A DNA stretch of 11,539 nucleotides, taken from contig USKL01000025.1 in assembly GCA_900555225.1 (NCBI GenBank), positions 1 to 11,539 on the forward strand, in the 5' to 3' direction. Position 1 is the stretch's first letter, and the number at the start of each line of letters is the position of its first letter. The notes below the pieces were generated by a model. That model saw only the letters and a program-made list of their open reading frames with translations. It searched no databases and was not told the DNA's origin. The stretch comes from an uncultured Collinsella sp. (GTDB lineage Bacteria > Actinomycetota > Coriobacteriia > Coriobacteriales > Coriobacteriaceae). Shown here piece by piece: positions 5,891 to 11,539 of the stretch. Both the position numbers and the translations under genes were made by a program.

Positions 5891-6850
5891 ATGGGTTTCA
5901 CGATTCTTGGAACAGGCTCGGCGCTTCCTGAGCGCAGCGTTTCCAATGACGAGCTGTCTGAGTTCCTTGACACCTCGGATGAGTGGATTTTTACTCGCAC
6001 AGGTATCAAGAGCCGCCACGTCTGCACTACCGAGTCACTTGACGACCTTGCCGTAGCGGCGAGCGAGCGGGCACTCCAGGTGTCCGGAATCGACGCGAGC
6101 CAGCTGGATCTGATCGTCTGCTCGACGACGACGGGTGACCACCTTGTTCCCGCCGAGGCGTGTGCCGTTGCTGAGCGACTTTGCGCGACGTGCCCTGCCT
6201 TCGATGTCTCGGCGGCTTGTGCCGGCTTCGTATTTGCGCTCGATGTCGCCGAGGGCTATATCGCCCGCAGCCGTGCCGAGCGCGTGCTTGTTGTTGCTGC
6301 CGAGCAGATGACGCGCGCGCTCGACTGGACCGACCGTGCCACCTGCGTGCTTTTTGGCGATGGGGCAGGCGCCGCAGTGATTGAAGCTGGGGGAGACAAC
6401 CCCCTTGCCGTTGAGCTTTCGACGGCGCCCGACGTCGAGACGTTGCGCGTTCCCGGTCTGGTCGGTACCTCGCCGTTTAAGGCTTCCGCAGATAGCGCGA
6501 GCGTGCTGTCCATGAACGGCCGCCGCGTGTTCAAGTTCGGCGTCAACGCCATCTGCGACACGGTCCATAAGCTTGCGATCGATGCGGGCATTTTGGTCGA
6601 AGACATCGATCATTTTGTATTCCATCAGGCTAACGAACGAATCCTGAGCCAGGCGGTCAAGCGCCTGGGCGTGCCGGACGAGCGCGTGGTTCGCACGTTG
6701 CGCGAGACCGGCAACATTTCGAGCGCATGCATTCCGCTTGCCCTCGACCGGCTGGCAAACGCCGGTGCACTTCACACAGGCGACACCATCGCCTTGGTTG
6801 GATTTGGCGCCGGTCTGGATATAGGTGGCTATCTGCTTCGTTGGAAGTAG
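5891..6850 (+). CDS. fabH: 3-oxoacyl-ACP synthase III
   Basis: Starts fatty-acid chains by condensing an acyl-CoA primer with malonyl-ACP. The 319 residues match the usual length. The catalytic triad is visible as C110 in SAACAGF, H245 in FHQANERI and N275 in GNISSACIPLAL; the C-terminal GFGAGLDIGGYLLRW block is also present. The ATG at 5891 has AAAGGAGG (5877-5884) 6 bases upstream and yields the family N terminus GFTILGTGSALPE; the open frame extends 57 bases further up but without a ribosome site, and it runs through the repeat. First gene of the fab operon. The two repeats upstream are the best candidates for its control. The FabH pocket decides straight versus branched primers; I cannot judge primer choice from the sequence. 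Confidence 0.96.
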   Translation: MGFTILGTGSALPERSVSNDELSEFLDTSDEWIFTRTGIKSRHVCTTESLDDLAVAASERALQVSGIDASQLDLIVCSTTTGDHLVPAEACAVAERLCATCPAFDVSAACAGFVFALDVAEGYIARSRAERVLVVAAEQMTRALDWTDRATCVLFGDGAGAAVIEAGGDNPLAVELSTAPDVETLRVPGLVGTSPFKASADSASVLSMNGRRVFKFGVNAICDTVHKLAIDAGILVEDIDHFVFHQANERILSQAVKRLGVPDERVVRTLRETGNISSACIPLALDRLANAGALHTGDTIALVGFGAGLDIGGYLLRWK

Positions 6851-6902
6851 TCGCACATAGGAAATAAAAACGCCCCTAGGGCACAACCAAAGGAGAACTA
6901 CC

Positions 6903-7139
6903 ATGGCAGATCAGAAGACCTTCGAGCGCGTTTGCGACGTTATCCGCGAGACCGCCGGTCTTGACGATGTCGAGATGAAGCCCGAGTCCACGCTCGAGGA
7001 GATTGGTCTCGACAGCCTGGGCACCGTCGAGATCCTCGTTGCCGTCGAGGACGAGTTTGGCATCCAGCTCGATACCGAGGAGAACCCCAAGACGGTCGGC
7101 GAGTTCGCCGATACGGTCGAGGCGGCATTGGAGAAGTAG
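6903..7139 (+). CDS. acpP: Acyl carrier protein
   Basis: Small acidic protein that carries growing acyl chains on a phosphopantetheine arm attached to Ser38 in the GLDSLGTVE motif. It has 78 residues, the usual length, and a strongly acidic composition (EEIGLDSLG, VEDEFGIQLDTEE). AAAGGAG (6889-6895) precedes the ATG by 7 bases. It lies 52 bases after fabH, the longest gap in the operon, which may give ACP its own expression level. Activation needs a holo-ACP synthase (AcpS), not in the window. The position between fabH and fabK matches the streptococcal fab cluster order as I remember it. Confidence 0.97.
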   Translation: MADQKTFERVCDVIRETAGLDDVEMKPESTLEEIGLDSLGTVEILVAVEDEFGIQLDTEENPKTVGEFADTVEAALEK

Positions 7140-7141
7140 AG

Positions 7142-8086
7142 ATGCTCAAGACTCCTCTCTGCGATCTGCTCGGCATCGAAAAGCCCGTGTTCCAGGGCGG
7201 TATGGCCTGGATTGCCGATGCCTCGCTGGCGTCCGCAGTGTCCGAGGCGGGTGGCTTAGGCATCATCGCGGCCATGAACGCCGACGCCAACTGGCTTCGC
7301 GACCAGATTCATGAGCTGCGCGCCAAGACGGATAAGCCCTTTGGCGTCAACGTCATGCTCATGAGCCCGTTTGCCGACGAGGTCGCGCAGGTCGTGATTG
7401 ACGAGCGAGTGCCGGTCGTCGTGACGGGTGCCGGCAATCCCGCCAAGTACATGAAGGCGTGGAACGAGGCGGGCATCAAGGTCATCCCGGTCGTTGCCTC
7501 GGTGGCGCTGGCGCGCCTCGTGGCACGTCGTGGAGCCACGGCGGTTGTTGCCGAGGGTACCGAATCGGGCGGCCATATTGGCGAGACCTCGACGATGGCA
7601 CTGGTGCCGCAGGTCGTCGATGCGGTCGACATTCCCGTTGTGGCCGCCGGCGGTATCGCGGATGGCCGCGGGGTGGCGGCCGCCTTTATGCTTGGTGCCG
7701 CTGGCGTCCAAGTGGGCACGCGTTTTCTCGTTGCCGATGAGTGTACCGTCTCGGAGCAGTACAAGGAGATGGTCCTGAAGGCCAACGACACTTCGACGCG
7801 TGCGACCGGTCGCTCGACGGGACATCCGGTGCGCGCCCTCAAGAGCCCCTTCACCAACGCCTATGCCAAGAGCGAGGGTTCCGGTGCGAGTGCCGAGGAG
7901 CTCGGTGCTATGGGAACCGGTGCGCTGCGTAAGGCCGCCAAGGACGGCAACTACGAAGAGGGTTCGTTTTTGTGTGGACAGATTGCCGGCATGGTCAACG
8001 AGCGCCAGAGCGCACGCGAAATCGTTGACGACCTGGTCGATGGCGCCGAGCACGTCCTGAAGGGTGCGTGCGCATGGGTGGCGTAG
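7142..8086 (+). CDS. fabK: Enoyl-ACP reductase II (FMN-dependent FabK)
   Basis: Reduces trans-2-enoyl-ACP with NAD(P)H through FMN, the last step of each elongation cycle. The 314 residues match the family. TIM-barrel FMN-protein features are the N-terminal PVFQGGMAWIADASLA, VVVTGAGNPAKYM, the EGTESGGHIGE motif with H145 (equivalent to the catalytically important H144 of S. pneumoniae FabK), and the phosphate-binding GGIADGRGVAAAFMLGA. It is related to nitronate monooxygenases, but location inside a fab operon and the SGGHIGE motif support FabK. It begins 2 bases after the acpP stop with GGAG (7130-7133) inside the acpP end. Being FabK rather than FabI, it would be expected to be insensitive to triclosan (known for the family). 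Confidence 0.93.
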   Translation: MLKTPLCDLLGIEKPVFQGGMAWIADASLASAVSEAGGLGIIAAMNADANWLRDQIHELRAKTDKPFGVNVMLMSPFADEVAQVVIDERVPVVVTGAGNPAKYMKAWNEAGIKVIPVVASVALARLVARRGATAVVAEGTESGGHIGETSTMALVPQVVDAVDIPVVAAGGIADGRGVAAAFMLGAAGVQVGTRFLVADECTVSEQYKEMVLKANDTSTRATGRSTGHPVRALKSPFTNAYAKSEGSGASAEELGAMGTGALRKAAKDGNYEEGSFLCGQIAGMVNERQSAREIVDDLVDGAEHVLKGACAWVA

Positions 8087-9000
8087 CGTTTTTGTTTGCC
8101 GGCCAGGGTGCCCAGCACCCCGCGATGGGCGTCGACTTGATCGAGACATCGCCGGCGGCTGCCGAGGTGTTCGCTATTGCCGATGAGGTGCGCCCGGGGA
8201 CGAGCGAGCAGTGCCGGAGCGCCTCCAAGGAGGAGCTCTCGCAGACCGAGAACACGCAGCCTTGCGTGTTCGTGCACGACTTGGCTGTCGCCGTCGCCCT
8301 GCGCGAGCGCAGCGTGGTGCCTGCCGCCTGTGCGGGATTCTCGCTGGGCGAGGTCGCTGCACTCACCTTTGCGGGGGCATTCGATACGCGAGCGGGTTTT
8401 GAGCTCGTGTGTGAGCGCGCGGCATTGATGGCCACGGCGGCCGAGCGTCACCCCGGCGGCATGCGCGCCGTCATCAAACTTGATGCTGCGCAAGTCGAGA
8501 ACCTGGCTGCGCAGGCCGGCGAGGACTGCTGGCCGGTCAACTACAACAGTCCCCAGCAGACGGTTGTGGCCGGAGCGCCCGATGCGCTGCAGACCCTCGA
8601 CGTCCTAGTAAAAGAGGCTGGCGGCCGCGCCATGAAGGTCGCGGTGTCGGGTGCATTTCATAGCCCCTATATGGCCGAGGCAACCTGTGGCCTTGCCGCA
8701 TATATTGAGGCCGGTCACGCGCCGTCCCCGTTGCTCATTCCTGTTTTGGCAAATATGACAGCGGCGTCCTATCCGGCGGACCCCCAGACGGCATCGGAGG
8801 TGCTGGCCAACCAGGTGAGTCATGCCGTGCGCTGGGTCGACACGCTGCATGCTCTGCAGGATCAAGGCATCGACACGTTTATTGAGGTCGGCCCCGGCAA
8901 AACGCTGTCCGGCCTGGTCAAGCGTACGCTGAGCGACGTTCGTGTGTATTCGTGCGAGACGGCCGAGCAGGTCGCAGCTATTGCCGACGAGCTCGCATAG
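8074..9000 (+). CDS. fabD: Malonyl-CoA--ACP transacylase
   Basis: Moves malonyl from CoA to ACP to supply FabH and FabF. The 308 residues match the family. Motifs: FLFAGQGAQ near the N terminus, the nucleophile S90 in GFSLGE (often GHSLGE), H196 in GAFHSPYM, and EVGPGKTLSGLVK near the C terminus. I chose ATG 8074 because AAGGG (8060-8064) lies 9 bases upstream; the GTG at 8068 is only 3 bases from it but would add just two residues. It overlaps the end of fabK by 13 bases, so translation is probably coupled. Confidence 0.95.
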   Translation: MGGVAFLFAGQGAQHPAMGVDLIETSPAAAEVFAIADEVRPGTSEQCRSASKEELSQTENTQPCVFVHDLAVAVALRERSVVPAACAGFSLGEVAALTFAGAFDTRAGFELVCERAALMATAAERHPGGMRAVIKLDAAQVENLAAQAGEDCWPVNYNSPQQTVVAGAPDALQTLDVLVKEAGGRAMKVAVSGAFHSPYMAEATCGLAAYIEAGHAPSPLLIPVLANMTAASYPADPQTASEVLANQVSHAVRWVDTLHALQDQGIDTFIEVGPGKTLSGLVKRTLSDVRVYSCETAEQVAAIADELA

Positions 9001-9030
9001 TCCACAGGGCTGTAACCCGAAAGGAATGAC

Positions 9031-9804
9031 ATGGGCAACTTGAACAATGGCGCGCTCGAGCGCAACGACTCACGTCGCGTGGCACTGGTCACGGGCGGCT
9101 CGCGGGGTATCGGCCGCGCCTGCGCTATCGGTCTGGCGGAGGATGGCTACGATATCGCCGTCGTCTATGCCGGCAGCGTCGATGCGGCGCGCGAGACGTG
9201 CGACGCCTGCGAGGCGGCTGGCGCCACGGCGCGCTCATATCAATGTGACGTGGCCGACCCCGCTGCCGTCAACGCGTGCGTGGAAGCGGTCCTCAACGAC
9301 TTTGGCTCCATTTGGGCGCTCGTCAACAACGCCGGCATCACCCGCGATGGCCTGCTCATGCGCATGGGCGATGACGCCTTCGACCGCGTGCTCGACGTCA
9401 ATCTCAAGGGAACATTCAACATGACGCGCGCGCTCACCAAGACCTTTATGCGCCAGCGTGGCGGTTGCGTCGTCAACATGAGCTCGGTCGTGGGCCTGAT
9501 GGGCAATGCCGGGCAAGCCAACTACGCTGCCTCCAAGGCGGGCGTGATCGGCCTGACCAAGGCGGTGGCGCGCGAGCTTGCGCCCCGCGGCGTACGAGTG
9601 AACGCGGTCGCCCCCGGGTTTGTCGAGACCGATATGACGGCAAAGCTATCGGATAAGGTGCGTGCGGCGTGCGAGGAGCAGATTCCCCTTAAGCGTATGG
9701 CGCAGCCCGAAGAGGTGGCCGGTGTGGTGCGATTTTTAGTGAGCGATGCGGCTGCCTACATTACGGGCGAAGTCGTACGCGTCGACGGCGGAATGGCGAT
9801 GTAG
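9031..9804 (+). CDS. fabG: 3-oxoacyl-ACP reductase
   Basis: NADPH-dependent short-chain dehydrogenase/reductase that reduces beta-ketoacyl-ACP. The 257 residues include the cofactor loop TGGSRGIG, the NNAG motif (LVNNAGITRDGLLMRM), and the catalytic set S152 (NMSSVVG), Y165 and K169 (NYAASKAG); the C terminus GEVVRVDGGMAM is typical. About 13 residues (MGNLNNGALERND) precede the usual beginning, a small N-terminal extension compared with E. coli FabG. GAAAGGAA (9019-9026) precedes the ATG. Thirty bases follow fabD. SDR enzymes are numerous, but the fab context and the VVGLMGNAGQ block fix the role. Confidence 0.95.
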   Translation: MGNLNNGALERNDSRRVALVTGGSRGIGRACAIGLAEDGYDIAVVYAGSVDAARETCDACEAAGATARSYQCDVADPAAVNACVEAVLNDFGSIWALVNNAGITRDGLLMRMGDDAFDRVLDVNLKGTFNMTRALTKTFMRQRGGCVVNMSSVVGLMGNAGQANYAASKAGVIGLTKAVARELAPRGVRVNAVAPGFVETDMTAKLSDKVRAACEEQIPLKRMAQPEEVAGVVRFLVSDAAAYITGEVVRVDGGMAM

Positions 9805-9843
9805 AAACCAGGGCCGAAGAACGGCTTGGATGAGGAGACCATG

Positions 9844-11091
9844 ATGGAACAGAGAGTTGCAATCACCGGCATAGGTGCCGTATCGCCGCTCGGCAACACG
9901 GCGCTTGCCACCTGGGCGGCCATGTGCGCCGGCACGTGCGGCATCGGCCCGATCACGCACTTCGATACCGATGCGTTTACCGTCAAGGTGGCGGCCGAGG
10001 TCAAGGGCTTTGACGGCAACGAGTACTTTGGCAAGCGTGACGCCAAGCACCTGGACCCCTGCGTTCAGTTTGCACTGGCGGCTTCGGACGAGGCCATGCA
10101 CGATGCAGGCTTTGATGTCGAAGGCGCCGTCGATCGCGAGCGCCTGGGCGTCTACGTGGGCTCGGGTGTGGGCGGCATGCAGACACTCGTCGACAACGTC
10201 CATACGATTGCCGACCGTGGGCCCCGCCGCGCATCGCCCTATATGATCGCGATGATGATCCCCAACATGGCATCGGGCAATATCGCGATCCGCCACAAGG
10301 CAAAGGGCCCGACCCTGCCCGTGGTGACCGCGTGCGCGACCTCGGCCCATGCGGTGGGCGAGGCGTTCCGCGCCATCAAGCACGGCTATGCCGACGCGAT
10401 TCTCGCGGGCGGCGCCGAGGCGGCCATTATCCCCGATGCCGTTGCGGGCTTTACGTCCTGCCGCGCATTGACCACCAACCCCGATCCCGCGACGGCTTGC
10501 CGCCCGTTCGATGCAGACCGCGACGGCTTTGTGATGGGCGAGGGCGCCTGCGTGCTCGTGCTCGAGAGCATGGAACATGCGCAGGCGCGCGGTGCGCACA
10601 TTTATGCCGAGGTCGTGGGCTACGGCAACACCGATGATGCCTATCACATCACGAGCCCTGATCCCGAGGCTGCTGGCATTGCCCGCGCGATATCGCTGGC
10701 GGTGACCGAGGGCGACGTCAAGCCTTCCGAGGGTCTCTACATCAATGCCCACGGCACCTCGACCAAGCTTAACGATTCGTCCGAGACGGCGGGCATTAAG
10801 CGTGCACTCGGCGAGGACGCGGCGCGCGCCGCGCACGTCTCGTCGACAAAGTCGATGACCGGTCACATGATCGGTGCCACGGGCGCCATCGAGGTCATGG
10901 CCTGCGCCATGGCGCTCGAACAAGGCGTGGTGCCGCCGACCATTAACTACCACACGCCCGATCCCGCCTGCGATCTTGACTACACGCCCAATCGCGCGGT
11001 TCGCGCCGACCTTACCTGGGCGCTTTCGACCAACCTGGGCTTTGGCGGACACAACGCCGCCATCGCGCTGCGTAGATATACGAGGAGCTAG
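9844..11091 (+). CDS. fabF: 3-oxoacyl-ACP synthase II
   Basis: Condenses acyl-ACP with malonyl-ACP to elongate chains. From ATG 9844 the protein has 415 residues, normal for FabF. The catalytic Cys-His-His set is C164 (VTACATSAH), H303 (NAHGTSTKLND) and H341 (GHMIGATGAIE), close to the C163/H303/H340 of E. coli FabF. The C terminus NLGFGGHNAAIAL is typical. The start is chosen from GAGGAG at 9832-9837, 6 bases before ATG 9844; ATG 9841 (3 bases) and TTG 9826 are possible but less well placed. It follows fabG by 39 bases. Two histidines rather than His-Asn separate it from FabH. Confidence 0.96.
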   Translation: MEQRVAITGIGAVSPLGNTALATWAAMCAGTCGIGPITHFDTDAFTVKVAAEVKGFDGNEYFGKRDAKHLDPCVQFALAASDEAMHDAGFDVEGAVDRERLGVYVGSGVGGMQTLVDNVHTIADRGPRRASPYMIAMMIPNMASGNIAIRHKAKGPTLPVVTACATSAHAVGEAFRAIKHGYADAILAGGAEAAIIPDAVAGFTSCRALTTNPDPATACRPFDADRDGFVMGEGACVLVLESMEHAQARGAHIYAEVVGYGNTDDAYHITSPDPEAAGIARAISLAVTEGDVKPSEGLYINAHGTSTKLNDSSETAGIKRALGEDAARAAHVSSTKSMTGHMIGATGAIEVMACAMALEQGVVPPTINYHTPDPACDLDYTPNRAVRADLTWALSTNLGFGGHNAAIALRRYTRS

Positions 11092-11094
11092 AGC

Positions 11095-11539
11095 ATGGAT
11101 TCCAAAAGACTTGCCGAGATAGCCGATGTTATGGAGGACCGCGGCCTCACGCGCGTACGCGTTGAGGAGCCCGATGGCACCGCGGTCGAACTCGAGCGCG
11201 CGAGCGCCGCACAGCCGGTTGCCGTGCCCATGCCTATGCCGGGTGCCGTGACTGCTCCGGCGGTGGCTCCTGTCGCCATGCCTGCCGCCGCACCGGAGCC
11301 CGCCGCGCAGGCGCCTGCCGCCGCACCGGAGCCCAAGGGCGCCGAGGTGACCGCTCCCATGGTCGGCGTTTTCTATGCTGCCCCGGCGCCGGGCGACGAG
11401 CCGTTTGTGCACGTGGGCTCCAAGGTCAAGGCCGGTGAGACCCTCTGCATCATCGAGGCCATGAAGGTTCTCAACGAGGTGACGGCCGAGGCAGACGGCG
11501 AGGTGCTCGAGATCTGCGTGGCCGACGGCGACCTCGTGG
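11095..11539 (+). CDS. accB: Biotin carboxyl carrier protein of acetyl-CoA carboxylase, 3' end cut by window
   Basis: Carries biotin and its carboxyl group between the carboxylase subunits that make malonyl-CoA. About 148 codons are present and the frame runs off the right edge, so only a few residues should be missing. Three parts are visible: an N-terminal helical segment (MDSKRLAEIADVMEDRGL), a flexible Ala/Pro/Met-rich linker (about residues 38-82) with a duplicated PAAAPEP, and the biotinyl domain with EAMKVLNEV, where Lys124 is the biotin site. GAGGAG (11082-11087), inside the end of fabF, lies 7 bases before the ATG. Its ligase, birA, is divergent from this operon. fabZ and accC would be expected next. 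Confidence 0.95.
   Translation, partial: MDSKRLAEIADVMEDRGLTRVRVEEPDGTAVELERASAAQPVAVPMPMPGAVTAPAVAPVAMPAAAPEPAAQAPAAAPEPKGAEVTAPMVGVFYAAPAPGDEPFVHVGSKVKAGETLCIIEAMKVLNEVTAEADGEVLEICVADGDLV
11281..11334 (+). repeat. Exact 21-base direct repeat in the AccB linker
   Basis: Bases 11281-11301 and 11314-11334 are identical and lie in the same frame (33-base period), each encoding PAAAPEP. It looks like a tandem-type duplication that lengthens the flexible linker. Confidence 0.9.

Noticed and set aside
6872..6882. GCCC-CTA-GGGC mini-hairpin between fabH and acpP
   Set aside because: Only four pairs and no T run; too small to call a terminator or attenuator.
9736..11412. Long minus-strand open frame opposite fabF and accB (about 560 codons)
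   Set aside because: Same codon-shadow effect; the translation is rich in Arg, Gly, Ala and His and shows no family motif, while the + strand holds clear fabF and accB.
1..11539. CRISPR arrays, tRNA or rRNA genes, insertion sequences, phage or defence genes
   Set aside because: No repeat-spacer pattern, tRNA-like fold, transposase or phage-type protein is visible; nearly all of the window is accounted for by housekeeping and cobalamin genes.

Overview
The window appears to join two unrelated pieces of bacterial DNA at about positions 2737-2760. I found no new biological system in it. The most noteworthy signal is the join, which is probably an assembly or library chimera but needs read-level proof.

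Left piece (1 to about 2740): the lower part of a cobalamin (vitamin B12) nucleotide-loop assembly operon, all on the + strand. The order is cobT (5' end cut by the window), cobU, cobS, a short second CobU-like protein, and an alpha-ribazole-phosphatase-like histidine phosphatase that is cut off by the join. Genes overlap by a few bases or are one base apart. Codon use is CTG-heavy with many GAA codons. Gene style suggests a gut clostridium of the Faecalibacterium/Gemmiger kind (inference, moderate confidence).

Right piece (about 2745 to 11539): Coriobacteriia-like DNA, probably Collinsella or a relative (inference). It starts inside fusA (EF-G, missing the first ~130 residues and so the G1-G3 motifs), then rpsJ with a TTG start, then a strong terminator. 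Next comes birA on the - strand, and then a type II fatty-acid synthesis operon on the + strand: fabH, acpP, fabK, fabD, fabG, fabF, accB (3' end cut by the window). Codons are rich in CTC, GTC and GAG.

How the genes work together: on the left, CobU activates and guanylylates adenosylcobinamide, CobT makes alpha-ribazole phosphate, CobS joins the two, and the phosphatase removes the phosphate. On the right, AccB carries the carboxyl group for malonyl-CoA and FabD loads malonyl onto ACP. FabH starts the chain, FabF, FabG and FabK elongate and reduce it, and BirA attaches biotin to AccB. The dehydratase (fabZ) and the other acetyl-CoA carboxylase subunits are not in the window and would be expected just downstream. 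The birA-fabH gap holds two near-identical 16-base repeats and two dyads that could be operators.
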